Positions 1 through 8,519 of a stretch of 28,944 bases of DNA are shown in pieces (within the stretch, counting starts at the first letter, position 1; every line of letters starts with the position of its first letter). This DNA is from Methylococcaceae bacterium (GTDB lineage Bacteria; Pseudomonadota; Gammaproteobacteria; Methylococcales; Methylomonadaceae). The notes beneath the pieces were generated by a model that ran no database searches, was not told the origin of the DNA, and worked only from the letters and a program-made list of their open reading frames with translations. Location of the stretch: assembly GCA_003155565.1 (NCBI GenBank), contig PMDM01000005.1:1-28944 (forward strand). Reading direction: 5' to 3'. The position numbers and the translations under genes were made by a program.

Positions 1-171
1 CAGGTTGGTGGCCGAAGGTTCCAATAACAGTCTAACTTCAGGCTCATATGAGCTGCGCACTGTATTTATAGCGGCGGTTTGTAAAACACCGAACTCGTCA
101 AACCACGCGCCGGTTGTAGCACGGGCAAAGGTACCGGTTTCTATAATCGGGACGGGTTTGATAAATTTCAT
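1..171 (-). CDS. Phage tail/fibre-type structural protein, N-terminal fragment
   Basis: The ATG at 171-169 overlaps the TGA of the tape measure gene in an ATGA arrangement, and the frame stays open for 57 codons to the window edge, so the gene is cut off at its 3' end. The fragment begins MKFIKPVPIIETGTFARATT and ends in LLLEPSATNL. That resembles the 'RAT/RAS ... hyd-E-x-x-x-TNL' pattern seen at the start of many phage fibre or head-spike-like proteins (family recollection, not searched). Its place directly after the tape measure gene fits a distal tail or fibre protein. An opposite-strand ORF covers the same bases but has no start signal or recognisable product. The coding call is good; the exact role is open. 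Confidence 0.7.
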   Translation of the reverse strand, partial: MKFIKPVPIIETGTFARATTGAWFDEFGVLQTAAINTVRSSYEPEVRLLLEPSATNL

Positions 172-3100
172 ACGGTGGTGGCGGGCATGCCGTCAATATC
201 CCATTGTTTGAGTTGCCGGGTGGTTTCCTTGGTGGCGCTGGCATTGGCGGCATCCCCCCGCCTGACATCATCACGAAGATAGTTAACCTCCGCCCTTAAC
301 GCCCTGATTTCTTCGAGCAAGGCCAAGCTGGCTGTGTTGGTTTCAGGCGGTTCCATCAGCCGCGCCATCAGCAACTTATTATCCGCCGCCGGGATGATCC
401 GCTCCCCTTCGTGGATATTGGCCTGCATGTCTTTGGGGACGTAATTAACGCCTTTTTCATAGCCTTGCAGCCTGCCGCCATTCCATAAGGTATCGACATC
501 ATGCCGGCCTTTGGCTGTTTCAGCATTATATAACGCCATGAGCATGGCTTGGGGTATAACCCCAGCCCTATATTGTGCAATCCGTTGTTGCCACATGGCA
601 ATCCAGGCATAGGGTTCATCCCCAACAGGCGGGGTTGGCGGGGGCATATGCCCCTCAGAAACTTTATAGCCCTGGTTGGCATCGGCGGCTCTTTGCGCGG
701 CATCAGCGGCGGCTTTACCGGCCTGCACGCCAACCAGCACGACAATGGCGGCCTGTACGCCTTTAACGGCATCATGGACGGATAACACCGATTTATTGAT
801 GGCTATCAAGCCTTTTACTGAAGATTTTAATTCGGTTAACTGCTTCTGCGCATCGGTACTAACAGCTTTAGCCCCGGTTTCCGCATTGCTGACCGCCGCC
901 ATGGCCTTGGCATAGTCCCTTGCATAGTCTACCGCCGTGGCTGAATGCGCCATGGACGCGGTTAAAAGTGCGGTGGTGTTGCCTTCCAGGGCCTCCAGTG
1001 ATTTAGCATAACGGTTCTGGCTGTCGACTGTCGTTCCTAACCCCAAGGCTATTTTAGCGATATTTTCATTAAACAGGCCGAGTGCTTGGGCATACTGCAC
1101 AGGCTTGGGCAAGGCCGACAAGGCCCCAAGGCTTAACGAAATCCTGAACGCCTTTAATTTATCGGCAATGCCGTCAAACTGGGTTTTAATGCTGGTCAAT
1201 ACGCTTTCAGCCTTGGCATAAGCATCGCTGACATCTTGTGTCGCGTTGATGAGCTTTTGTTGCCATTGGTAGCGCTTGTCGAGGGCGTCTATTTCCTGCT
1301 GGCGCTTGGCATTTAACGCCGCCAGGGTACGGCCTTGGGCTTCCATTAGGGCTATCTCCTGGTCTTTTTTGAACTTGGCAAGGCTCGCCTGTGCCGAGTA
1401 ATACGCATCGGCAGCTGTGCTTAATTTAATGAGCATGGCATAGCGCTCAATATTGGCGTGGTTGGTCATGTCCAACGACTCCAGTAATTTGCGATAGCCC
1501 TCGCGCGTCGTGGGCAAGGCAAGGTCAACTGTTTTCAGCGCTTCGGCCAGTTGTTTTTGTTGCCTGATGGCTTTTTCCCGGTCGCCGTTGAATTTGTCGA
1601 GATAGACGCCAAATTGGTCTTGGAACTCTTTAAGCCCCCCGGCAAAGGTCACGATACCATCGGCAATCGCCAGGGCATCACGGCCAATGGTTTGCTTTGA
1701 AACTGAAAAGGCATCCTTGACGACCGCCACTTCAGCAACCACCCGGACGGCGGTCTCCAACATGCCTTCCCCGAGTTGCTGGTATTTACCAATGATGTCG
1801 CCAAAGACACTGGTGGCCATGCGGTCCATGGCGGCGCTAATGACGTTATTAAGCTTTTTAGCGGCCTCTTCGCCGGTCAAGCCTTTTAAATCAAGGGAGA
1901 TGGACGGGATAACCGCTTGCCTTAGTTTTCCCTCAAGACCCTGGCCTAACGCTCTTGATAAACCCAACATGGTATCGCCAATGCTGGCAAATATGTCATT
2001 AATGCCTTTGGCAATGCCTGAATCCAGTTGGGAAAGTTGCAGTTGGTAGGTGTAGGTTTTTTGGCCGCCAAAGAATCCGCCGCCGTGGCCGGTTTGGACT
2101 ACATCGGCTTGCCGTGACCTGACGATTGCGCCCGCCAGGATATCCCCAAAGGCGATAGGGTCTGTCCAGATCCCCGTGGCAATGGTGTTAACGTTTTTCT
2201 TATTGGGTTCAAACGAGGTTAAGCCCCCGGCTTTAAACACATTGGCGATGGTTTGCTTGATGGCGTCGGTCAGGTTTTTAATACCGTCGTTGATGCCCAT
2301 TAACTCGACGTATTGCGCGGCGTTGATGTCGTTTAAAAGCGTGAGTGAGTTGTTGATGCTTTCCGAGAGTTTAAGCGGGTCGCCTAGAGAGGTGCCTCCG
2401 CCTGCGGTGGCGGCTTTTTGTTCCGGCGTCATGTCCGCCGCTTTGCTTGTGCTACTGCCACCGCTGGCAAAACCCAAGGTTGCCATCACCGCCAACATGG
2501 CCGCAACCCCGGCAAAGCCTGCCCAGCCTGACTGGGCGAACATTTGCGCCGCGCCTGCCGCAACGCCGGTTTCTGTCGTTGTGAAATTAGACGCCATGGT
2601 AGCGGCGTTCATAACCATCTGGGCAGCGGCCAGCCCTTGTGACAAGGTGTTAAAGGCTTTGGCGGCGGTACTGCGCTCGTTGAACATCGATGCTGCACCG
2701 GCTGAAATCTGGCGAAGGCCAGTGAGCGTTGAATTTAGGTTGCCTTTTTCAAGCGTTGCCTCGTCTTTTGACAGCTTTATTTTATTTTTCTGGTAATCAA
2801 TGGCCTTGGGGTTGGCCTCGTTTAATTTCTGCATCCGGGCATTTTCGGCCAGCGCCACGGTGTTTTCCGTGATGGAATTAACCATCAGGTCAAAAGCTCC
2901 CGCCATGGCATTGATACCGCCCAGAGCGCCATCAAATACCCCAGATGTGATAGCGCCCAAGTCGCTGGTTTTAACCTTGGCCTGGTCTAAGGCGGCAACA
3001 TAAGACTTTAAGGCGTCGGCATCCTTGGCGATACTGGCTGTTTCTGACGTTTTGGCGATATTCTTGTCATATTGCGCCATGATGGGCGCTTGTTGGTTGG

Positions 3101-4628
3101 GCGCTATGCCGCTAGTGGTTAATGTTAGCCGATAATAATCCCGTGCCGATAGGGTGAGTTGGTTGTATTGGCTGACCAGGGCGGCCATTGCGTCGGCTTG
3201 GGTCTTTTTGGCTTTGGCATCCTTTTCGTTGTTTTGGTTTTCAGCGGTCAGTTGTAATAAATACAGCTTTTTTTCTTCCGACAGATTCTTAAGCGCGCCC
3301 GATTGTACTTTGTATTCCATCGCCGCCGTGGCGCTGGTGTCCGCTTGAGTGGCTTTGGCTTCCAGTAGGGAGGCCACTTGGCTTTCATAAGCGGATTGCA
3401 GGCTTTTAACGGCTTGCGCTTCTTCCCGTGCCGCGTCTGAAATGGCTTTAGCCGCTGCACTGTGTACCTTTGAGGCGGCATGATGAGCGCCAGCAGCTTT
3501 AGTGTGTGTTGTGGCGTTGGCTTCTATCTGTTTTCTAATTTCAAGCGCATCCGCTGTCGCTGTCGTTTGTTTTGTAGCGCTGCTAGCGTCTGTATAGCCT
3601 GGTGGCTTTGCGCGTCCGGTCAAGTCGATAACTTGCCCGTTGTCACCTGCCCCGCCTGACTTTATCAGACCTGTTAATTGACGCCATTTCGCCATTAATG
3701 AGCCGACGGCAAGTCCTAAATCTTCCACGGCGATGGCAATACCTGTTAAAACAGGGGTTAAGACATCAGCGACAGGGGTTTCGATCACTTTAACTAAATT
3801 TGTCCAGGCGTTTTGGATGTCTGAATATTTTGCCGTTAGCGTGCTTCCTGCATCTTCAGCCGCGCCTTGATATTGTGCCAATGAACCGACCAGGATACGT
3901 CCAAACATTTCAGAAGTGACTTGGCCTGCTGCCACGACGTTTTTAAAATCCCCTACGGCTGATTGTCCGGTATAGCCTGCGGCTTCTGCAATTTTCACCA
4001 TTAGTCCAGGAATAGGCTCAGTGACCTGTTTCATTTCCTCCCATTGTAGCGTGCCAGAGCTTAATGCCTGGGTAAGCCCCACCATTGATTGCCCTAATTG
4101 TTCTGAACTTGCCCCCGTTCGGCTCTGTGCGTTGCTTAATCCTTCAAGAATGGCCGCACTTTGTTGACGGGATATAATCCCCGTTTGCTCTATCGTCAAA
4201 AGCCTGCTAAAAGAATCCGTTAAGCCGATTAAATCCTTATGGTGTCGGTTGGATACCTCTGCCAGATAGGCCGTTGCTTGTGTGTAATCATCGGTGCTCT
4301 TGGTGAGGCTCCGCATACGGACTTCAAGATTTTGTAACGTCTCAGTAGTTGATATAATACTTTTACCCAACATAGCCATACCAATACCGGCAACAGTACC
4401 CGCCATGGCGGCGGCTGATATACCAAACCTGTTGAATGCTGAGGCGCTGGCGTTGGTTGCTGATGTAACTTCCCGTTGCCCATTTGCGAGTTCGGAAAAT
4501 TGGCGTGAGGTGGTTTGTGCGGCTGCTCCGGTCTGGCTAACGGCGGCCTGAATCCGGTGCAGCTCACCGGTTACTTGAGAACTGCCATCGGCGTGGATAG
4601 TAATGCCCAGTACAATAGGTGCTGCCAT
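168..4628 (-). CDS. Tail tape measure protein
   Basis: A 1486-residue protein, the longest in the window, as expected for the protein that sets tail length and is ejected with DNA. Residues about 75-270 match the tape-measure N-terminal domain, including the stretch with SGTLQWEEMKQ followed by EPIPGLMVKIAEAAG. Long Ala/Gln/Lys-rich helical regions follow. A hydrophobic Gly/Ala-rich stretch at about residues 693-720 could be the membrane-inserting segment. The C-terminus has an NIHEGERIIPA motif, common near tape measure ends, and a short coiled coil (LEEIRALRAEVNYLRDDVR). It begins where the DUF1799 reading frame ends (4628, 1-nt overlap) and overlaps the next gene by 4 nt, so the tail genes form one operon. 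The length would imply a long flexible tail, by the usual proportionality. Confidence 0.95.
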   Translation of the reverse strand: MAAPIVLGITIHADGSSQVTGELHRIQAAVSQTGAAAQTTSRQFSELANGQREVTSATNASASAFNRFGISAAAMAGTVAGIGMAMLGKSIISTTETLQNLEVRMRSLTKSTDDYTQATAYLAEVSNRHHKDLIGLTDSFSRLLTIEQTGIISRQQSAAILEGLSNAQSRTGASSEQLGQSMVGLTQALSSGTLQWEEMKQVTEPIPGLMVKIAEAAGYTGQSAVGDFKNVVAAGQVTSEMFGRILVGSLAQYQGAAEDAGSTLTAKYSDIQNAWTNLVKVIETPVADVLTPVLTGIAIAVEDLGLAVGSLMAKWRQLTGLIKSGGAGDNGQVIDLTGRAKPPGYTDASSATKQTTATADALEIRKQIEANATTHTKAAGAHHAASKVHSAAAKAISDAAREEAQAVKSLQSAYESQVASLLEAKATQADTSATAAMEYKVQSGALKNLSEEKKLYLLQLTAENQNNEKDAKAKKTQADAMAALVSQYNQLTLSARDYYRLTLTTSGIAPNQQAPIMAQYDKNIAKTSETASIAKDADALKSYVAALDQAKVKTSDLGAITSGVFDGALGGINAMAGAFDLMVNSITENTVALAENARMQKLNEANPKAIDYQKNKIKLSKDEATLEKGNLNSTLTGLRQISAGAASMFNERSTAAKAFNTLSQGLAAAQMVMNAATMASNFTTTETGVAAGAAQMFAQSGWAGFAGVAAMLAVMATLGFASGGSSTSKAADMTPEQKAATAGGGTSLGDPLKLSESINNSLTLLNDINAAQYVELMGINDGIKNLTDAIKQTIANVFKAGGLTSFEPNKKNVNTIATGIWTDPIAFGDILAGAIVRSRQADVVQTGHGGGFFGGQKTYTYQLQLSQLDSGIAKGINDIFASIGDTMLGLSRALGQGLEGKLRQAVIPSISLDLKGLTGEEAAKKLNNVISAAMDRMATSVFGDIIGKYQQLGEGMLETAVRVVAEVAVVKDAFSVSKQTIGRDALAIADGIVTFAGGLKEFQDQFGVYLDKFNGDREKAIRQQKQLAEALKTVDLALPTTREGYRKLLESLDMTNHANIERYAMLIKLSTAADAYYSAQASLAKFKKDQEIALMEAQGRTLAALNAKRQQEIDALDKRYQWQQKLINATQDVSDAYAKAESVLTSIKTQFDGIADKLKAFRISLSLGALSALPKPVQYAQALGLFNENIAKIALGLGTTVDSQNRYAKSLEALEGNTTALLTASMAHSATAVDYARDYAKAMAAVSNAETGAKAVSTDAQKQLTELKSSVKGLIAINKSVLSVHDAVKGVQAAIVVLVGVQAGKAAADAAQRAADANQGYKVSEGHMPPPTPPVGDEPYAWIAMWQQRIAQYRAGVIPQAMLMALYNAETAKGRHDVDTLWNGGRLQGYEKGVNYVPKDMQANIHEGERIIPAADNKLLMARLMEPPETNTASLALLEEIRALRAEVNYLRDDVRRGDAANASATKETTRQLKQWDIDGMPATTV

Positions 4629-5119
4629 TATTTTTTTCCTGTTGTCTCGTTGGCGGCTTGTTCGCGCTGCTCATTGATACCGGTTAGGGCGCCGTGCTCG
4701 AGAGCCTGTATGTCAACCAGCAAGGCCATTTGTTCCGATTTTCGTTGGCAGTTAAGAGAAATAACCGCAATAACAGCGGTGTAATCCAGTCCGGTCACGC
4801 CTTCATAGCCGGTGCGCCATTGTGTTTGCAGCGTGGCAAACAGGCCAATCGCTGCCCAGGCATCAAACCAGACGATAAAATCAGTCGTTCCCGGTTTCTC
4901 GGCTAGCCATTCCACGAACCAATCCGGTTTGCCAGCGTGTTGGTTTTCGACACTCTTTGCCAGGCTGGGTACGCCGAAAAATTCCGTATCAGAGAGCGGC
5001 TTGTTAGGGGCATAGGGCATCGGTTTTTCAGTAGACGTTACCCAATAATAGCCCGCCGCAGTCAGTTTTTTAAGCGGGTTTTCCGGTAGTCTGCATTGGT
5101 AAGTCCTAGCTGGACGCAC
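4628..5119 (-). CDS. Tail assembly chaperone C-terminal extension (DUF1799, gpT-like), probably made by -1 frameshift
   Basis: The open frame runs from a GTG at 5119 to a stop at 4628 (163 codons), but the first 19 codons only shadow the end of the upstream gene. Residues about 80-140 (DFIVWFDAW, LFATLQTQWRTGYEG, TGLDYTAVIAV) match the DUF1799 family of phage proteins, always found between the tail tube/chaperone gene and the tape measure. The frame is -1 relative to the upstream gene, and a slippery A AAA AAC sits just before the upstream stop. The likely product is therefore a fusion of about 286 residues: 141 from the upstream gene plus 145 from this frame starting at CTG 5065. This parallels lambda G/GT. 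Independent initiation at the GTG has no good ribosome site and is less likely. Confidence 0.85.
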   Translation of the reverse strand: MRPARTYQCRLPENPLKKLTAAGYYWVTSTEKPMPYAPNKPLSDTEFFGVPSLAKSVENQHAGKPDWFVEWLAEKPGTTDFIVWFDAWAAIGLFATLQTQWRTGYEGVTGLDYTAVIAVISLNCQRKSEQMALLVDIQALEHGALTGINEQREQAANETTGKK

Positions 5120-5487
5120 ATAAAAGCATCCGCAATAGGCTGTTGCAGCCAGGGTTCGGCAAGAATGGCGTCGAGCAGTTCGGGCGTGAACTCCATGGGC
5201 TGTTTTTTATCGTCCAACAGCGGGCCGATAGCCCGTATATACGGCTTGGCTATTTTCCAGATCGGTTCACGCGCTTCTTTGCTATCATCGCCCGTCATTG
5301 CATCGGGGCTGGCCCTTAGTTGCTGGGCAAGCTCTTCCCAGCGCTCGGACATTGACGACCAGAGGTCACGCGGGATGATTTCAAATTCAACATCAAATTT
5401 ATGCAGTGTAACTTTATCGCCATCCAAGGGCTCTTTAGCTTCCACCGGGATGATACGTGATTCTTTTTTACCAATGACCAGCGCCAT
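5062..5487 (-). CDS. Tail assembly chaperone (gpG-like)
   Basis: A 141-residue, soluble, mixed-charge protein with no signal peptide or membrane segment. It lies between the tail tube gene (7 nt after it) and the tape measure, where siphophages encode the chaperone that coats the tape measure during assembly. The N-terminal half (LHKFDVEFEIIPRDLWSSMS) and the helical C-terminus (PWLQQPIADAFMCVQLG) fit this class. The gene ends AAA AAC TGA, and that end doubles as the frameshift site giving the longer DUF1799-bearing form. Function is assigned mainly from position and the frameshift; sequence similarity to named chaperones is weak by eye. Confidence 0.82.
   Translation of the reverse strand: MALVIGKKESRIIPVEAKEPLDGDKVTLHKFDVEFEIIPRDLWSSMSERWEELAQQLRASPDAMTGDDSKEAREPIWKIAKPYIRAIGPLLDDKKQPMEFTPELLDAILAEPWLQQPIADAFMCVQLGLTNADYRKTRLKN
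5065..5071 (-). promoter_or_regulatory. -1 ribosomal frameshift slippery site
   Basis: On the minus strand the zero frame reads TTA AAA AAC TGA, which contains the canonical X XXY YYZ heptamer A AAA AAC immediately before the stop codon. A -1 slip keeps both tRNAs well paired and continues into the DUF1799 frame with CTG. Gene order (chaperone, DUF1799, tape measure) is the one in which such frameshifts are conserved. I see no obvious strong downstream pseudoknot by eye. Confidence 0.85.
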
Positions 5488-5494
5488 AAAAAAC

Positions 5495-7318
5495 CTATTG
5501 TAAAATGATGTTTATATCGTTGCTGCCGGTTCCGGTCGGCAATATATTAAAATCCATGCCAAGCATTTGGATTCCGTCTTTTTCTGAATCGCTGGGATTG
5601 AGCAATTGCACGGATTTACAAAAAATGGAGATTTGGTTGCCGATCGGGCCGTGGGTAAACGAGACCTGGTTGGTTTGCGCGTTAATAATCGCGCTGTAAA
5701 AATCAACCTGGGAAGCTAAAGGTGACCAGATAGATACATTGCCTTTCACCGCCCGGTTTTTGATATAGATCATATCAGCGCCAGGGGCGTCTAAATGCAC
5801 CAACTCATTACCGAGGTCAAAACTGATTTTATCCATGACCGTATCAGCGAAACCGTTAACAATCAGGTTTTGCGTATTGTCGTAATTAATCGGTAAAGGC
5901 TCAACCCACGCGCTTAAGTCAAAGCTGGGGAAGGCCCCATCTTCGTAGCGGTCAACAAGTCCCTTATAGGAAAACTTCATCACGGGAATGGCGTTGTTGT
6001 TAAACTCAAACGAGACATTGCCCCGGGCATAAATAAAACTATGCAAAGCGCCGTCTTCATAATAGTAAAAGGTGTTACTGATGTGGTTTGCAGATGACGG
6101 CGTATATTTAACGAAGGGGTTAAACGAGAAAACGGTGGTTGTCGTGGGCGCTTTTTTAAAGGCGGGCGTGACCGTTGCAATCTTGCTGGTGCCATTGTAA
6201 TCAATCACCAGGCGATAGGCTGACAGGGTAAACGCGCCACCCACTAGCGTCAGGAACTTATAGGGTGTTTTAACGGTTACCAGCCGCGTGGTGCCGTTGC
6301 TGGCAATGATGGGCTTGATCTCAGTGACCTTAAACGTTGAAGCTGATGTGGGGATCGTCGCCAGTTTTGATGCTAAGGTTGCCTTCCTGCTTACGGTGTC
6401 ATAAGCGGAAATACGGCGTATTTCTGTAACGGCCCCCGTTGTAATTTTCAAGTCACAGCCAAGGATATTAGCGGAAGCTAAAGAAGCGGGTAGATAGATA
6501 TAATTAACCGTTGATATAAAGCTTCCTGAGCTGACAATAGTCCCGGAAAAATGCACGACGGTGGCCGCCATGCCGACATAATAATCATCATTGTACAGGA
6601 TGGTGTAAGCCGTTGCCGCTGCGGGTGCAGAGGGAAAAGCCGAGGAGACGGTGGCTACTTTCGTGGAACCTACGTAAGCCGAAATAGTCCGGGTTTGCCC
6701 GGCTATGATCAAGCTCATGCCGGTATAGAAATCATCATCCGCCGAAGCGGTTACGGCCAGGTTTATAGCGGTTGTTGTCGAGGTGCCGACGGTTGACCCC
6801 GTTGCTATGTTATCGGTGGCGGGCAGTTTTATCTGTGCCTGGTCGGTAACACCGGGCGCTTGTAATACGCCGGATTGAAATTCCGCGAGGACGGTCATCC
6901 CGCAGTAAATATCATCAGTCGCCGAAGCGGCCGTATCCAGTTTGATGCTGTTGAGCGTGCCGCCTTGGGCAGTAGCGCTAATGGCTGTCGCTGAAACGGT
7001 TTTTACCATGCCGCAGCCGCGTAAAACAGCATCATAGGCAGGGGTTGTCCCTGGCGTGGGGACGCCTGCTGCATTGCCGCCGGTGGCCAAGGCTATTTCA
7101 AAATCCAACTGGCCTTCAGAGGTCGCCACCACTTTTGCACTCGACCCCATGAACGGCTTGATGGTGTTGCGGTCAATGGTTTTCACATCGAGTTTTTTTA
7201 CGGTCAACGTTTCGACATAGAGGCCGTTTACTGAGGTTGGGGACGAATCAATACCGGGCGTGGTTTCGGCCTTGGCAATTAAAAATCGCTTATTGGTTAG
7301 GCGTGGATCACTCATCAT
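5495..7318 (-). CDS. Major tail tube protein with a large repeat-domain insertion
   Basis: A 607-residue protein, roughly twice the usual size of a siphophage tube protein. Residues 1-105 and about 403-607 look like the tube core: the start (RLTNKRFLIAKAETTPGID), and later FYYYEDGALHSFIYARGNVSFEF followed by MKFSYKG. Between them, about residues 108-402 carry degenerate Thr/Ala-rich beta repeats. Repeat signatures are TDDIYCGM (134), DDDFYTGM (194) and NDDYYVGM (243), and RTISAYVGSTKVATVSSAF (210), RRISAYDTVSRKATLASKL (301) and RLVIDYNGTSKIATVTPAF (369). Such repeats are common on phage surface proteins. Removing the insert leaves about 312 residues, a normal length. Two tandem ATGs (7318, 7315) start it; GGGGAAG upstream suits the second better. 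It overlaps the preceding acidic ORF by 11 nt. Confidence 0.88.
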   Translation of the reverse strand: MMSDPRLTNKRFLIAKAETTPGIDSSPTSVNGLYVETLTVKKLDVKTIDRNTIKPFMGSSAKVVATSEGQLDFEIALATGGNAAGVPTPGTTPAYDAVLRGCGMVKTVSATAISATAQGGTLNSIKLDTAASATDDIYCGMTVLAEFQSGVLQAPGVTDQAQIKLPATDNIATGSTVGTSTTTAINLAVTASADDDFYTGMSLIIAGQTRTISAYVGSTKVATVSSAFPSAPAAATAYTILYNDDYYVGMAATVVHFSGTIVSSGSFISTVNYIYLPASLASANILGCDLKITTGAVTEIRRISAYDTVSRKATLASKLATIPTSASTFKVTEIKPIIASNGTTRLVTVKTPYKFLTLVGGAFTLSAYRLVIDYNGTSKIATVTPAFKKAPTTTTVFSFNPFVKYTPSSANHISNTFYYYEDGALHSFIYARGNVSFEFNNNAIPVMKFSYKGLVDRYEDGAFPSFDLSAWVEPLPINYDNTQNLIVNGFADTVMDKISFDLGNELVHLDAPGADMIYIKNRAVKGNVSIWSPLASQVDFYSAIINAQTNQVSFTHGPIGNQISIFCKSVQLLNPSDSEKDGIQMLGMDFNILPTGTGSNDINIILQ

Positions 7319-7442
7319 CTTCCCCTAATTTGTGTTCATCGTCGGATTCAGCTACGGCTTCGGCTGCATCGTCCGCATCAATCCCGGCACCCTCTTCAGC
7401 TTCAACCGGTTCTTGTTCTGTTATATCTTCAATCCCGCTCAT
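7308..7442 (-). CDS. Small acidic protein (44 aa), unknown function
   Basis: This ORF starts at ATG 7442-7440, overlapping the stop of the upstream gene (ATGA), and ends at TGA 7310-7308 inside the start of the tail tube gene. The product is very acidic: about 16 of 44 residues are Asp or Glu, with a single Lys (the KLGEDDE end). It has no Cys and no membrane segment. Both neighbours are coupled to it by overlaps, which argues that it is translated. Tail operons often carry small accessory genes here. I do not recognise a family. Confidence 0.6.
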   Translation of the reverse strand: MSGIEDITEQEPVEAEEGAGIDADDAAEAVAESDDEHKLGEDDE

Positions 7443-7681
7443 GGCTTTACTCCCGATCCAGTTGATTTTATCGTTTCTTGCCTGTCTGTACTTACAGTTT
7501 CCATGGCGTCAGGTTGTGCAGTTTCCTGACTGTCAGGTTGTGCATTATTTACGTCAATTTGTACAAGTTGTTCCCCCTCCGTAATTTCTTGGGGTCCATC
7601 GTCCAATACATAAGAATCAGTCTTAGCGTCATAGCTGCCACTTTTTCCGGTTTTTTTATAGTCTTCAAAGTTCAAGTTCAT
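7439..7681 (-). CDS. Small phage structural-region protein (80 aa), unknown
   Basis: I place the start at ATG 7681 because AGGA lies about 6 nt upstream and it follows the previous stop (7690) by 8 nt. A longer version from 7723 would overlap that gene by 34 nt. The protein begins MNLNFEDYKKTGKSGSYDAK and ends in a low-complexity Gln/Glu/Thr-rich tail with a DSQET / DRQET near-repeat. It is acidic and hydrophilic, with no membrane segment. It sits between the tail terminator-like gene and the tail tube gene and overlaps the next small acidic ORF by 4 nt. Function unknown. Confidence 0.65.
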   Translation of the reverse strand: MNLNFEDYKKTGKSGSYDAKTDSYVLDDGPQEITEGEQLVQIDVNNAQPDSQETAQPDAMETVSTDRQETIKSTGSGVKP

Positions 7682-7689
7682 TTTTAATC

Positions 7690-8112
7690 CTAAGCTACCC
7701 GAAGATAGCGGCTTGTTTGCCAAAGTTCGCGCCAGAAGTGCAGCCCGTCACGCATTAAAACCAGATCGCCGCCGCCATATTCCAGCGGCGCATAACTGTT
7801 ATCAACCGTCAAGCCAAGTAACACGCCCCGGATCAGAGTGCATAAGGCTTCGCTTTCGTCTGAATTAACCCCGCCCCGGGCATCCTGCACATTGCGGGTC
7901 ACGACCAATACGCCCAGCGTTTCCATGCTCAGTTGCGAGATTGTGCTAATCGCGGTATTGGGGTTAACGGTTACTTTTTGCCTGAACACATAACAACCCG
8001 GCGGCGTGACAGCATTCGCCAATACGGATTGGATACCCGCCGCCCCGCCCACGTCTTTAAATTCATGGATTGCCAGCCGGATGGTGTCTTCAACCAGCGC
8101 CCTTAGCATCAT
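7690..8112 (-). CDS. Tail terminator / Mu gp37-like (DUF1834) protein
   Basis: 140 residues. The N-terminal helix (LRALVEDTIRLAIHEFKDV), the central LGVLVVTRNVQDARGG and the C-terminal FWRELWQTSRYLRV resemble the Mu gp37 / DUF1834 type and tail terminator-like proteins, which close the tail tube at the neck. The start overlaps the stop of the gp36-like gene by one base (TAATG), the usual gp36-gp37 pairing in Mu-like phages. Assignment rests on length, local motif resemblance and conserved order. Confidence 0.75.
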   Translation of the reverse strand: MMLRALVEDTIRLAIHEFKDVGGAAGIQSVLANAVTPPGCYVFRQKVTVNPNTAISTISQLSMETLGVLVVTRNVQDARGGVNSDESEALCTLIRGVLLGLTVDNSYAPLEYGGGDLVLMRDGLHFWRELWQTSRYLRVA

Positions 8113-8519
8113 TAATAATTTTCCACGGCAACCGGCGCATTGCTGCTGATTAAGATACCGCCCATGGCTGATGGAATCGGTTCCCCACGGCTATCGGGGG
8201 CCAGTTTTATCGTCCCGTTAGCGACCATTTTTAGATAAGCGATAGCACTGTCATAACGGGCCTTTACGGGCTCATTCATTTGGTCGTCGTAACAATAATA
8301 CCTGACAATATCGCCCGCCAAGCGGACAAAATTAGCCGGTACATTGGCTAACGGCAGGCTGTAAGCGCCCAGGTAGCCATTGATTTCCGAGTCAGCGTCG
8401 CTTATTAGCTGCATCAACACCGCATCGTCAATGTCCCCGCGTCTGTCCCTATCCGTGCGCTGGATGAGTTCAGCCACGCCAAACCGGTCAATCAGGTTTT
8501 GTTTCGTGCAATAGCTCAT
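8112..8519 (-). CDS. Mu gp36-like head-tail connector protein (DUF1320)
   Basis: 135 residues starting MSYCTKQNLIDRFGVAELIQ, a characteristic DUF1320 opening. It continues with the family's acidic segment (SDADSEINGYLGAYSLPL) and LAGDIVRYYCYDD. These proteins lie between the major capsid and gp37 in Mu-like phages and are thought to act at the head-tail interface. It follows the small gp35-region gene with a 32-nt overlap and is coupled to the gp37-like gene downstream. Confidence is high for the family, lower for the exact structural role. Confidence 0.88.
   Translation of the reverse strand: MSYCTKQNLIDRFGVAELIQRTDRDRRGDIDDAVLMQLISDADSEINGYLGAYSLPLANVPANFVRLAGDIVRYYCYDDQMNEPVKARYDSAIAYLKMVANGTIKLAPDSRGEPIPSAMGGILISSNAPVAVENY

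Noticed and set aside
5..211. 68-codon plus-strand frame at the left edge
   Set aside because: The minus strand carries the start of a coupled tail gene here with a better product pattern (LLLEPSATNL).
2176..2796. 206-codon plus-strand frame inside the tape measure gene
   Set aside because: It lies opposite a clear tape measure coding region; hydrophobic composition arises from the antisense of Ala/Gly-rich codons.
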